A stretch of DNA of 46,699 bases. It comes from UBA1195 sp045598025 (GTDB lineage Bacteria > Bacteroidota > Bacteroidia > Bacteroidales > WCHB1-69). Below the pieces are notes generated by a model that was not told the origin of the DNA, searched no databases, and saw nothing but the letters and a program-made list of their open reading frames with translations. The translations under genes were made by a program, and so were the position numbers. Where the stretch lies: positions 1 through 46,699 of the forward strand of contig JAZLLH010000066.1 in NCBI GenBank assembly GCA_045598025.1. Direction: 5' to 3'. Shown here in pieces: positions 7,377-17,335 of this stretch. How positions within the stretch are numbered: the stretch's first letter is position 1; each line of letters opens with the position of its first letter.

Positions 7377-10300
7377 ATGTACAAAAAAGTATTTTATGTC
7401 CTTGGGTTGGTCTTGCTGATGACAAGCTACTCTTTCGCCCAAAATGCCAAATTGAAAGGAAAGGTTACGGACGAGAATGGCGATCCCGTCCCTGATGCAA
7501 CCGTGCGACTCATGCAACAGGACGCTCTGATTTTAGGAGCCTACACCGACGAAGACGGAAACTATACCTTAAGTCCTGTACCCTCTGGCAAATTGGATTT
7601 GGTTGTATCCATTACCGGATGCCAGACTTACAGAGTGAAAGACATCGAATTCCGCGGAACCGTCGTCAAGTTCCAGGATGTTCAACTGGATTGCGGCGGA
7701 ACTTCCTTGGAAGAGGTGGTGGTAACCGACAAACCGCCATTGTTTGAAAAGGACCAGGTTACATCCCAACAGTCCATGTCATCGGAAGATATTCAGAATA
7801 TGGCCGGCAAATCCGTATCCAGTGCCCTGAATACCATGAGCGGTCTGACGACCACTTCCGGAGGCGGCACCAGCGTACGTGGAAACCGCACAGGACAAAT
7901 AGTATATATGGTTGACGGTGTACGTAGCGGAAACGACGTAGCTCTCTCCGGCGTAGGAAGCATTTCCATGATTGCCGGCGGTATCCCTGCCAAATATGGT
8001 GACGGTGCTGCATTCGTTGAAATCGAAACCAAGGGAGCCGCCCGTGAATTCGGAGGTAGTGTTGATGTGTATGACTACATCAACGGATTCTATACCGGAG
8101 GCATGCAGTTCTCCCTCACCGGACCGCTCATGAAAAAGAATCCGAAGGAAGGGAAAAAACGCAAAATCACTTCTGCCGGTTTCTTCCTCAGCGGTAGTGC
8201 CTCCTACAACCCGGGCAACACCTACTATAAAGGTGGTACCTATGTAGCCCCTCAATCTCTGATTGACGAGTTGAAGGCCAATCCTTTGCGTCTGGAAGAT
8301 GACGGAACGGTATACCAGAATACGCTGTACATAACGAAAGACATGTTGGACAAGACCAAACGCGTCAAAGATGCCGCAAGTTATGGTGGAAGCCTTTTCG
8401 GCAAATTAGATATGCGTTCCCAGAATGTAGACTTCATCGCCACCGGCAAGTTCAACTATTCTGCCGGACAGTCCTGGTCGTTTGCCAATTCCCTTTACAA
8501 TACTGAGAACAACGGTTTTTCAGAAAGTTGGTCCGCAGCAGGTATGGTTCGTCTGACCCAGCGTTTCAAATATACGGATTCCTCCCTGCTGAAAAACGCT
8601 TTCTACCGTTTACAGTTCAGTTATGATCACGGGGAAGGAAAATCGTACAGCAAAACCCACAAGGATAATCTGTTCGATTACGGTTACATCGGCCAACTCA
8701 AACGGAATGCCGTTCCCGTATACGAATTGGGCAGCGACTCCCTGAACGGCCGCTACTACACCAACGTCCAGAAACTGTCTTCCTTCGCTTATCTGATTGA
8801 TACCTTCATTGCTTCGGATAAGAACCCCGCCATGGCCAGATACACCCAGAATGTGTTTGACCAGTTCGGATACAGCGGTATCCCCTATAACGAATATGTA
8901 CAACAGCTCGGAGGATTGCTCAACGGTGAAGCACCTGCAGGAGCCTATGGCATGTTCAGTGCTCCCGGTGTGGTAAGCAACGGTTATGGATTGTCCCGCT
9001 CCGATGTCCTTGACTTCAATGCCAGTCTGTCATTCGATATCAAGAACCACGGTATTGAACTGGGTTACCAATTTTACCAATCCATGTCTCATGAATATTC
9101 CGTAGCCCCGAGAGGTCTGTGGACCCTGATGCGTGAACTGACGAACTCCCATATCCTTGAGTTGGATGAATCTTCTGCCTATGGTTCTTTTGATAACGGA
9201 ATATTCCTTGATACCATCAATTACAAACGTTTGGTGAACAAAGAAGGTCAGAAAACTTTTGACAGATCTCTGCGTGAAAAACTCGGTGCTGCCGAAGACG
9301 AATGGATTGACATTGACAGTTACGATCCCTCCACCTATTCCTTGGATATGTTCTCCGCAGAAGAGTTGCTGAACAACGGTAATGCCTATGTTTCCTACTA
9401 TGGTTACGACTACACCGGCAAGCACATCAACAACAAATCCATCACCATGAACGACATGCAGAAATGGTTCAACGGAGAAGATGGTAACAGAGATTTCTCC
9501 TCTATCGGTGCCTACAAACCCATTTACATGGCCGGATATATCCAAGACCACTTTGCCATTAAGAACCTGTTCTTCAACGTAGGTGTGCGTGTGGATGTCA
9601 ACGACGCCAACCAACCCGTTGTAAAGGATATGTACCTGTATAGGGAAGCCTATACCGCCAAAGAAGTGAGCCAGATGAAGGCCACCTTCTCGGACGAGCA
9701 CTACAGCATCCCTGCCAGCATTGGTGATGATTACACGGTCTACGTACAGGATCCTACCGCCACTGAATTGGAAGTAACCGCATTCCGTAACGGAACCACT
9801 TGGTACGATGCTCAAGGTAACGAGGTGACCGACCCTGCCGACCTGGCCAAAGCAGCAGGTACCACTCACCTGATGCCTTATTTGAAAGAAATGCCGGGTG
9901 CATCCGACCAGACCAAGGTCAGTTACAAAGCTTTCCAGGACTACACCCCGACTTTGGAAAACGGTGGTATCTCCATCGCTCCCCGTTTGTCTTTCTCCTT
10001 TGCCGTTTCTGACGCATCCGTATTCTATGCACACTACAATGTGATGACCAAACGTCAGAACAGCCGTATCAATCCGGTATACTACCTCTTCTTTGAAGAT
10101 TTTGCCGGAAACGGTTCGTACTGCAGCAATACCGGTTTGAGACCTGAAAAGAGCATTGACTACGAAGTCGGTTTCAAACAGCAGATTGCCAAAAACATGG
10201 CTTTGAATCTGGCCGCTTACTATAGTGAAAAGAGAGATCAGGTTCAGGTGTACCGTTTCACGGAAGCCTATCCTGCCACCTATTATTCCTATTCCAATAT

Positions 10301-11051
10301 TGACTTCGGAACCACTCAGGGATTTGAAATCGGTTTGGAAATGCGTAAAGTCAAATTCGTCAGTTTCACGACCAACTATACCCTGCAATTCGCCAAAGGT
10401 ACCGGTTCGTCCTCTACCTCTGCAGCAGCTATCATTGCAGCCGGTCAGCCTAACCTGAAGACTTTGACCACTCTGGCTTACGACCAGCGTCACGTTTTGA
10501 ACGCGAATGTCAATATTTCCTGCCCGCGCTCCGAAGGTCCTACGATTAAGAAAAAGACCAAAGACGGCAGAGCCAAGGAAATTCATCCTTTGGAAAATGC
10601 CGGTTTCACCATTACGGCCAAAGCTGCCTCCGGTCTTCCCTACACGCGTTCCAGCACCATCAGTTCCATTACCGGACAAGGTGCTACCCAGTTGGTTGGT
10701 TCCATATACGGTTCCCGCATGCCTTGGCAATACGACTGCTCTATCAAGTTGTACAAAGGCTGGCTGCTGACACTGAAAAACAGCGAACAGGAAAGAAACA
10801 AAAAGTATGGCACACTGCAAGTTTATTTGGATATTCAGAACATATTCAATTTCAATAATGTATCCAGCGTATATGCCTACACCGGAAACGCCACCGACGA
10901 TGGTTTCCTGACCGCTGACGAATTCCAGGCTTACATTTCATCGCAGACCTGCCCCGAATCCTACATCGACTACTATACCATGTATATGGCCAACGGTTCC
11001 AGATTGGGAAGTCCGAGATTGATCACTCTCGGTGCCATGTTTAACTTTTAA
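7377..11051 (+). CDS. TonB-dependent receptor with carboxypeptidase-regulatory-like N-terminal domain
   Basis: An outer-membrane active transporter or transducer of 1224 residues. It has a signal peptide (MYKKVFYVLGLVLLMTSYSFAQ). A CarboxypepD_reg-like beta-sandwich follows at about 24-105 (LKGKVTDENGDPVPDATVRL and DEDGNYTLSPVPSG), then a TonB-box-like EEVVVTD and a plug at about 120-225 containing VRGNRTGQIVYMVDGVR. The rest is a long 22-strand-type barrel ending in LITLGAMFNF. No SusD-like lipoprotein follows; instead a giant secreted protein and a PorV/PorQ-family protein lie immediately downstream. It is therefore probably not a classic SusCD glycan importer. The substrate is unknown; an assembly or display role with the downstream protein is my inference. 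Confidence 0.92.
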   Translation: MYKKVFYVLGLVLLMTSYSFAQNAKLKGKVTDENGDPVPDATVRLMQQDALILGAYTDEDGNYTLSPVPSGKLDLVVSITGCQTYRVKDIEFRGTVVKFQDVQLDCGGTSLEEVVVTDKPPLFEKDQVTSQQSMSSEDIQNMAGKSVSSALNTMSGLTTTSGGGTSVRGNRTGQIVYMVDGVRSGNDVALSGVGSISMIAGGIPAKYGDGAAFVEIETKGAAREFGGSVDVYDYINGFYTGGMQFSLTGPLMKKNPKEGKKRKITSAGFFLSGSASYNPGNTYYKGGTYVAPQSLIDELKANPLRLEDDGTVYQNTLYITKDMLDKTKRVKDAASYGGSLFGKLDMRSQNVDFIATGKFNYSAGQSWSFANSLYNTENNGFSESWSAAGMVRLTQRFKYTDSSLLKNAFYRLQFSYDHGEGKSYSKTHKDNLFDYGYIGQLKRNAVPVYELGSDSLNGRYYTNVQKLSSFAYLIDTFIASDKNPAMARYTQNVFDQFGYSGIPYNEYVQQLGGLLNGEAPAGAYGMFSAPGVVSNGYGLSRSDVLDFNASLSFDIKNHGIELGYQFYQSMSHEYSVAPRGLWTLMRELTNSHILELDESSAYGSFDNGIFLDTINYKRLVNKEGQKTFDRSLREKLGAAEDEWIDIDSYDPSTYSLDMFSAEELLNNGNAYVSYYGYDYTGKHINNKSITMNDMQKWFNGEDGNRDFSSIGAYKPIYMAGYIQDHFAIKNLFFNVGVRVDVNDANQPVVKDMYLYREAYTAKEVSQMKATFSDEHYSIPASIGDDYTVYVQDPTATELEVTAFRNGTTWYDAQGNEVTDPADLAKAAGTTHLMPYLKEMPGASDQTKVSYKAFQDYTPTLENGGISIAPRLSFSFAVSDASVFYAHYNVMTKRQNSRINPVYYLFFEDFAGNGSYCSNTGLRPEKSIDYEVGFKQQIAKNMALNLAAYYSEKRDQVQVYRFTEAYPATYYSYSNIDFGTTQGFEIGLEMRKVKFVSFTTNYTLQFAKGTGSSSTSAAAIIAAGQPNLKTLTTLAYDQRHVLNANVNISCPRSEGPTIKKKTKDGRAKEIHPLENAGFTITAKAASGLPYTRSSTISSITGQGATQLVGSIYGSRMPWQYDCSIKLYKGWLLTLKNSEQERNKKYGTLQVYLDIQNIFNFNNVSSVYAYTGNATDDGFLTADEFQAYISSQTCPESYIDYYTMYMANGSRLGSPRLITLGAMFNF

Positions 11052-11066
11052 TCGTCAATAAGGATA

Positions 11067-14000
11067 ATGAATCGAAAAAAACATAATGCAATGAAAAATA
11101 TAAGTAGAATCGTAACCCTTGCTCTCGCAGCCATGTTTACAATTTCTCTGTCACAGGCCGAGAAATTTGTGGGAGATCCTGTCCGTAAAGCTTCGGTAAC
11201 CCAGAAGGCAGCCACCTGTTTGCCTGCTTCCAGTTCCAGCGAATTGAACATAAATAACGTTAGAGCCTATATTGAAACGAGCGGTTCCATGTGGTTCAAA
11301 GAAATTGCAAAATACGTGGTTCCCAAATCCGGTGATGCCAGTTCCATGTTTGCTTCCGCTCTTTGGATTGGAGGTCTGGACATCACGGGACAATTGAAAT
11401 TGGCTGCCATACGTTTCCGTCAGGTCGGTGATGACTTCTGGCCCGGACCGCTGAACCGTAAAGCGGCTGACATTGACCAGGCAGTTTGCAGTTACTATGA
11501 CAGACATTTTGAAATGACCAAAGCCATGGCCAAGGAACACCGCGACCATTGGGACGATCCCGACTATGTGATGCCGGATGCCATCAAAAACTGGCCTGCC
11601 CATCCGTACAATTTCACCAACGACCTGAATGGTCCCAGCCAGTTCCTGGCTCCCTTCTATGATATCAACGGTGATGGTGAATATCAGCCGGAACAGGGTG
11701 AATATCCTTATTACGACTTCGATAACGCTCTCTGCCCTTGGACGGACGAAAACAGAGCCCGTGCAGCCAGAGGAGAGCTTCCCAAAACGTATGAAGAAAC
11801 CTACGGCATTTCCACCGGCGGTGTGATGGCTGACCAGGTATTGAAAGGTGACCAAACCCTGTGGTGGGTATTCAATGATAAGGGTGCTGCCCACACCGAG
11901 TCCAAAGGTTCCCCCATTGGTTTGGAAATCAGAGGTCAGGCTTTTGCATTTGCAACGAATGACGAGCTGAACAACATGACGTTCTACTCCTATGAAATCA
12001 TCAACCGTTCTTCTTATGAATTGACGGAAACCTACTTTAGCCAGTGGGTAGATGCTGACCTCGGTTATCCTAAAGACGACTACGTCGGCTGCGATGTGGA
12101 AAGAGGTCTGGGTTATTGCTACAATGGTACCAACGTAGACGGTACCGGTCTGCCTACCCACTACGGAGCCAATCCTCCTGCGGTTGGTGTTGACTTCTTC
12201 CAGGGACCTTATCTGGATCCCGATGGATACGATAACCCTTCCTATAATGGAGACGGCATTTATGGTCCCTCCATGGAAGGAAGTTGTGAAATTGTCACCC
12301 AGAACGGAAAATTCCGTCAGTTCACATGGGATTCCACCGGTAATGGTGATATGATAACCCGTCAGGTCTTGGTAAGAGCTGAAGCCATCAATGGTGTGAA
12401 CTTCGGAGATGGTATCGTCGACAACGAACGTTTCGGTATGCGCCGTTTCGTATACCACAACAACGACAACTCCACGACCGGTGATCCCAGCATAGCATGG
12501 GAATACTACAATATGCTGAAAGGTATATGGAAAGACAATTCCAAAATGAGATTCGGTTCCACCGGCCATAAGAACAAGACCAATGGACCGGAATGCGACT
12601 TCATGTTCCCGGGTACTTCCGATCCCTGTAACTGGGGGACCAACGGAACCGTACCTAGTGAGATATGGACAGAAGAAAACTGCGGTAATGCTCCTGCAGA
12701 TCGTCGTTTCATGCAGTCGGCCGGACCTTTCACTCTGAAAAAAGGTGCCATCAACTATATCACTGTGGGTATTCCTTGGGCCAGAGCTACTACCGGTAGT
12801 GCATGGGCTTCCGTAGAACTGCTGAAAATCGTAGATGACAAATGTCAGAACCTGTTTGAAAGCTGCTTCAAAGTAATTGACGGACCGGATGCTCCTGATT
12901 TGGTATTCCAGGAAATGGACCAGAAACTCATCTGCTACATCACGAATGCACAAGGTTCCAACAACTACACCAACACACCTGAAGATTATGAAGAAGAAGA
13001 CAATTCACTGCCTTCCTTCCAGATCAATACCACTTACAGCGATGATACGCTGAATACTTCCTACAAAGTCGTGCTGCAGGACATCAACGGAAATGACAGC
13101 ATTGCCTATCGCGACACCGTCATCTATACGATGAAAGCCATCAGGGATACGGTTTATTTCGACCGTTACTATCGCTTTGAAGGATATCAGATTTATCAAT
13201 TGGCCAACGAAAGTGTCACTGCCGAAGACCTGAGCGATGCATCCAAAGCGATCCTGGTATTCCAATGCGACAAAAAGAACGGAGTTTCCAATATCATCAA
13301 CTACGAGTACGATGCCACCATCGGAACCGATGTGGCAGTTGAAAAAGTAGAAGGAAGCAATGAAGGAGTCAAGCACACCTTCACGCTTTCCGAAGACGCA
13401 TTCAGCACCAGCAATATCAAAAAGCTGACCAACTACAAGAAGTACTACTTCATGGCCATCGCCTATGCATACAACAGCTATGCCGATTACTCCACCGATG
13501 ATGATAATCCCTGCCTGTACGGACAGAAGACCCCTTACTTGGCCGGCAACAAAAACATCAAGGTATACACTGTCATTCCTCATAAAACAGCTTCTGAAGA
13601 AAACGGTACCGTGGCTGTCGCTGATTACGGAACCCAACCCGCCATCACCCGTTTTGAGGGTCAAGGAAACGGAGGCTGCTCTGTTGATCTGACGGAAGAA
13701 ACCATTGAAAAGATCATGGCCGGAGCTCCTTGGAAAACCGATACCCTGCAATACAAAGAAAATGCGGGACCTATCGATGTGAAAGTCATTGACCCGCTCC
13801 AACTGTCTGCTCACGACTACACCGTACAATTCTACAACGAAGACGGAAACAAGGAAGTCAACGACAACACCCGCTGGAGAATCATTTATGAAAATGACGA
13901 AAACGGATTTGACACCATTGAATCTCAAACTTCCATTTCTGTCAACAACGAACAGATTCTGATGGATAAAAACGGAAAAATGATGGGTCTGTCTGTCACT

Positions 14001-15632
14001 ATCTACAACAACAAATTCACCCTTTTGGAAGAAGACGTGTTGAAAGAAAATGTGCCCCTGAACCAGTACATCTATTCTACGGTCGATTATTTGGGTTCCA
14101 GCATAACCAGTTCTGACGGAAGCGAATCTTCCTGGCTGACCGGTGTTCCCGATGCGGACGGTTCTACTCCCATGAACTGGATACGTTCCGGTTCAACCAA
14201 GGACGGAGACTACTTCATGAGAGGAGCAGACGGATATGTATGGGATCAGAACAATGCCCGTGTGGAAGACGCACACTATCCCTTGCTGCAGGACAACACG
14301 CTCATGAATCCTGAAAATGCAAAAAGTTTCTATTGTTTCTACGACTCCAAGGAAAAATTCGAAAAGATACTGGGCGGCACATGGTCTCCCTATCCTTTGG
14401 CTTCCGTGTACGATGATGGCCCTCAATTCGGTTATGCAGATATTGAAGATCCTTCCTATACCGAAAAGAACGAATACGTTGCCACCATGGCTGAAAAGTC
14501 CTACTCCGTGAGTATGACCCAATTGTATAGTGTAAATATTGTACTGACTCCGGATAAATCCAAATGGAGCAGATGCCCCGTAGTGGAAGCTTGCGGCGAT
14601 AAAGTGCTGACCGTGGGCAATGCCACCCGTCACTTCATGCGTAAATCCTATTCCGTTGACAAGCAAGGCGTACCTTACAACGATCCCAATTGTGTAAAAG
14701 AAGAAGCCTGCAAACGTGCCGACAAGAAAGACACCATGGGTATGGGTTGGTTCCCTGGCTACGCCATCAATGTGGAAACTGGAGAACGTCTGAATGTGAT
14801 GTTTGCTGAAGATTCCTGGCTGGTAAAATTTAACGGAGCCGACATGATTTTCAATCCTACAACGGAGACTGTCAACAACGGCGGATTCGTAATGGGTGGC
14901 AAACACTACATCTATGTATTCGGTCACCAGGATCTGTATTACGACAATGGTGGAGGAAAAATCGGAACCATGGGAAAAACCTATGTATCTCCCTTGTACG
15001 ATGAAGGAGAATGGGCTTTCACCAGATTGTACGAAGCAGAGAACGAACACCTTTCTGCCAGATCTGAATTGTACAAGTCCTATTTCTATATGAACATCAT
15101 GTGGACCTCCATTCCGTTGGCCAATGATACTGCAAGATGGCTGAGCAGCGATGTCACCATCAAACTGAGAGTATCCCGTCCTTACCAGAGACTCTCTTCC
15201 ATCACATGCGACACCGGTGTGGTCAATCCGGTGAACGGCAACCTGCCTTTGTACCAGTTCTCTACCAAAAAGATTGCCACCAAAACGAATGTCAAATCTG
15301 TGGCAGTTTCTTCCATGGACATGATCAACGTTGTTCCTAATCCTTATTTCGCAAGATCATCCTACGAAACCGACCAGTTGGACAACCGCGTTAAATTCAC
15401 GAATCTGCCTAAGAACTGCACCATCAAGATTTATACTATCAATGGTATTTTGGTTCGTACATTCAAAAAGGACAACACCGACACCTACGTTGACTGGGAT
15501 CTGAAGAATTCCGCCAATATTCCTGTTGCGGGCGGTGTATACATCATACACATCACCGACAACACCACTGGCGAGATAAAGACCTTGAAATGGTACGGTA
15601 TCCAGCGTCCTACGGATGTCAATGCATTTTAG
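11067..15632 (+). CDS. Giant secreted protein with T9SS-like C-terminal sorting domain
   Basis: A protein of about 1.5 thousand residues and unknown function. It begins with a signal peptide; the ATG at 11091 (MKNISRIVTLALAAMFTISLSQA) may be the true start rather than 11067. The early region (NNVRAYIETSGSMWF, then ALWIGGLDITGQLKLAAIRFRQVG and DDFWPGPL) resembles a family of large Bacteroidota exported proteins that I know only as uncharacterised T9SS cargo. Calcium-loop-like segments such as DINGDGEYQPEQGEYP and YNGDGIYGP occur. The final 100 residues form a sorting-domain-like beta-sandwich: VVPNPYF, IKIYTINGILVRTF, then GGVYIIHITDNTTGEIKTLKW. It lies 15 bases after the receptor and 37 before the PorV-like gene. 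It is unusually rich in cysteine for an exported protein. Both cleavage and surface anchoring are possible. Confidence 0.8.
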   Translation: MNRKKHNAMKNISRIVTLALAAMFTISLSQAEKFVGDPVRKASVTQKAATCLPASSSSELNINNVRAYIETSGSMWFKEIAKYVVPKSGDASSMFASALWIGGLDITGQLKLAAIRFRQVGDDFWPGPLNRKAADIDQAVCSYYDRHFEMTKAMAKEHRDHWDDPDYVMPDAIKNWPAHPYNFTNDLNGPSQFLAPFYDINGDGEYQPEQGEYPYYDFDNALCPWTDENRARAARGELPKTYEETYGISTGGVMADQVLKGDQTLWWVFNDKGAAHTESKGSPIGLEIRGQAFAFATNDELNNMTFYSYEIINRSSYELTETYFSQWVDADLGYPKDDYVGCDVERGLGYCYNGTNVDGTGLPTHYGANPPAVGVDFFQGPYLDPDGYDNPSYNGDGIYGPSMEGSCEIVTQNGKFRQFTWDSTGNGDMITRQVLVRAEAINGVNFGDGIVDNERFGMRRFVYHNNDNSTTGDPSIAWEYYNMLKGIWKDNSKMRFGSTGHKNKTNGPECDFMFPGTSDPCNWGTNGTVPSEIWTEENCGNAPADRRFMQSAGPFTLKKGAINYITVGIPWARATTGSAWASVELLKIVDDKCQNLFESCFKVIDGPDAPDLVFQEMDQKLICYITNAQGSNNYTNTPEDYEEEDNSLPSFQINTTYSDDTLNTSYKVVLQDINGNDSIAYRDTVIYTMKAIRDTVYFDRYYRFEGYQIYQLANESVTAEDLSDASKAILVFQCDKKNGVSNIINYEYDATIGTDVAVEKVEGSNEGVKHTFTLSEDAFSTSNIKKLTNYKKYYFMAIAYAYNSYADYSTDDDNPCLYGQKTPYLAGNKNIKVYTVIPHKTASEENGTVAVADYGTQPAITRFEGQGNGGCSVDLTEETIEKIMAGAPWKTDTLQYKENAGPIDVKVIDPLQLSAHDYTVQFYNEDGNKEVNDNTRWRIIYENDENGFDTIESQTSISVNNEQILMDKNGKMMGLSVTIYNNKFTLLEEDVLKENVPLNQYIYSTVDYLGSSITSSDGSESSWLTGVPDADGSTPMNWIRSGSTKDGDYFMRGADGYVWDQNNARVEDAHYPLLQDNTLMNPENAKSFYCFYDSKEKFEKILGGTWSPYPLASVYDDGPQFGYADIEDPSYTEKNEYVATMAEKSYSVSMTQLYSVNIVLTPDKSKWSRCPVVEACGDKVLTVGNATRHFMRKSYSVDKQGVPYNDPNCVKEEACKRADKKDTMGMGWFPGYAINVETGERLNVMFAEDSWLVKFNGADMIFNPTTETVNNGGFVMGGKHYIYVFGHQDLYYDNGGGKIGTMGKTYVSPLYDEGEWAFTRLYEAENEHLSARSELYKSYFYMNIMWTSIPLANDTARWLSSDVTIKLRVSRPYQRLSSITCDTGVVNPVNGNLPLYQFSTKKIATKTNVKSVAVSSMDMINVVPNPYFARSSYETDQLDNRVKFTNLPKNCTIKIYTINGILVRTFKKDNTDTYVDWDLKNSANIPVAGGVYIIHITDNTTGEIKTLKWYGIQRPTDVNAF

Positions 15633-15669
15633 TTGATAATTAGGTTTTATAACGATAAAAAATAAAAGC

Positions 15670-16761
15670 ATGAAAAATATAACTAAGTCATTATTAACAA
15701 TAGCCATCATACTGGTCGGAATGGCTTCCGCTTCTTTTGCAGGAAATGGAGACCGTAAAGGACAGGCTGCTGCAAGTCAACTGCTGATCAATCCCTGGGC
15801 AGGCAGTAACGGTTGGGGATCAGCCGGTCTGGCCAAAATCCAGGGCATAGAATCCATGTACTCCAACGTGGCTGGCTTGTCTTTCGTTAAAAAGACCGAA
15901 TTGGCCTATACCAATACCATTTACTGCACAGGGACAGGTGTTTCCATCAATTCCTTGGGTATTGCACAATCCCTTGGTGAAGAAAAAGGAGTTCTCGGTC
16001 TCACCGTAATGATGATGAACATAGGCGAAATCGAAATTACTACCGTAGATCAACCGGATGGAGGTCAGGGTACTTTCTCCCCCAGCCTGATGAATATCGG
16101 ATTATCTTATGCCAAGGCTTTTTCCGATGCCATCAAGGCAGGTGCTACCTTCCGCTTGATCAATGAAGGAACCTCCAACTCCAACGCCACTGGTTTCTGT
16201 CTGGACGCCGGTATCCAATACATCACCGGACGTCAGGAGCAGTTCCGTCTGGCTGTCGCCATCAAAAACATCGGTCTTCCGATGAAATACGGTGGTGACG
16301 GCTTGAACATACGTGGTACCGTTGAAAACGGAACCTTCATTCAAACTCTTTCCAACCGTTCCGAAGCCTACGAAATGCCGGCCAATCTGAGTTTGGGTCT
16401 CTCCTACGATTTCCTGATTGGAAGCCGCTCTGGTTTGGAAGAGGCTGAAAATGCCGAAGATGCCAAACACAGAATCACGGTGGCAGGAACATTCATTTCC
16501 AATGCATACTCCAATGACCAATACACTTTGGGACTGGAATACAGTTGGATGGAAATGTTCCAGGTTAGAGGCGGTTTTACCTTGGAAGAAGATTTGTTCA
16601 AAGAGACCGTGACCACTCTGTTCAGCGGTCCTTCTTTGGGTGCTTCCGTACTGATTCCCCTCAGCAAGAAAACCGATTCGAAAGTGGCCATTGACTATGC
16701 TTACCGCTTCACCAACAAATGGGGCGGATGCCATTTCATCGGTGCAAGATTGTCTCTGTAA
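15670..16761 (+). CDS. PorV/PorQ-family outer-membrane protein
   Basis: An outer-membrane barrel of the PorV/PorQ family; 363 residues with a signal peptide ending near SASFAG. The N-terminal pattern (ASQLLINPWAGSNGWGSAGLAKIQGIESMYSNVAGLSF) is the family hallmark, followed by KTELAYTNTIYCTGTGVSIN and barrel strands to the end (GARLSL). In T9SS, PorV takes cargo from the SprA translocon and delivers it to the attachment machinery. No other core T9SS gene lies in the window, so this is probably a dedicated paralogue serving the giant protein upstream. That pairing is inferred from adjacency and from the sorting-like tail of its neighbour. A terminator follows. Confidence 0.85.
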   Translation: MKNITKSLLTIAIILVGMASASFAGNGDRKGQAAASQLLINPWAGSNGWGSAGLAKIQGIESMYSNVAGLSFVKKTELAYTNTIYCTGTGVSINSLGIAQSLGEEKGVLGLTVMMMNIGEIEITTVDQPDGGQGTFSPSLMNIGLSYAKAFSDAIKAGATFRLINEGTSNSNATGFCLDAGIQYITGRQEQFRLAVAIKNIGLPMKYGGDGLNIRGTVENGTFIQTLSNRSEAYEMPANLSLGLSYDFLIGSRSGLEEAENAEDAKHRITVAGTFISNAYSNDQYTLGLEYSWMEMFQVRGGFTLEEDLFKETVTTLFSGPSLGASVLIPLSKKTDSKVAIDYAYRFTNKWGGCHFIGARLSL

Positions 16762-16800
16762 TACTCTGACAAACAATAAATAATCAGTTTATAACACATA

Positions 16801-16836
16801 CAGTAGAGATGCTTTGACGTGTCTCTACTGTTTATT
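16801..16836 (+). terminator. Terminator after the PorV-like gene
   Basis: Perfect 9-bp stem CAGTAGAGA/TCTCTACTG with a 12-base loop, followed by TTTATT. It separates the receptor cassette from greA. Confidence 0.8.
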
Positions 16837-16851
16837 ACGCCATATACAATC

Positions 16852-17328
16852 ATGGGAGAAATAAAATACTATACTGAAGAAGGCTTGAACGCCTTGAAAG
16901 CAGAACTCAACCAGTTGGAAACAACTGAAAGGATGAAAGTGGCACAAGCCATCGCTGAAGCCAGAGATAAAGGAGACCTGTCTGAAAATGCCGAGTACGA
17001 TGCCGCCAAAGAGCAACAGAGCCTTCTGGAAGTACGCATTCAGAAGTTGCAGGCTTTGGTAGCCAACGCACGCATCATTGACGAGGACAGCCTGGACAAC
17101 TCCAAAGTACTTCTGTTTTCATCAGTAAAAATTGTCAATCTGATGAACAAGCGCGAATTTGTCTACACCATCGTTCCCGAAACGGAAGCCAATCTGAAAG
17201 AGATGAAGATTTCCGTCACTTCCCCCATCGCCAAAGGGCTTCTGGGACACAAAAAGGGCGAAGAAGTCGAAATCAATATTCCGGCTGGAAAAATGACATT
17301 CAGAATAGAAGACATCTTCAGAAAATAA
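16852..17328 (+). CDS. greA: Transcription elongation factor GreA
   Basis: Rescues backtracked RNA polymerase by stimulating transcript cleavage. The 158 residues start MGEIKYYTEEGLNALKAELN, the normal family N-terminus. A coiled-coil follows with the catalytic tip DKGDLSENAEYDAAKE, then a C-terminal FKBP-like domain (SPIAKGLLGHKKGEEVEI). I chose the ATG at 16852 because the upstream in-frame start at 16819 would fall inside the terminator hairpin. The HIT gene follows after 7 bases, so the two are probably cotranscribed. Confidence 0.97.
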   Translation: MGEIKYYTEEGLNALKAELNQLETTERMKVAQAIAEARDKGDLSENAEYDAAKEQQSLLEVRIQKLQALVANARIIDEDSLDNSKVLLFSSVKIVNLMNKREFVYTIVPETEANLKEMKISVTSPIAKGLLGHKKGEEVEINIPAGKMTFRIEDIFRK

Positions 17329-17335
17329 CACGCAC

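Noticed and set aside
9030..10820. Long open frame (596 codons) on the minus strand inside the TonB receptor gene
   Set aside because: It is antisense to a clearly coding gene; the product is rich in Val, Gly and Phe without any domain, as expected from codon bias on the opposite strand.
11151..12953. Long open frame (600 codons) on the minus strand inside the giant secreted protein gene
   Set aside because: Same reason: antisense shadow with no recognisable motif and no promoter element in position.
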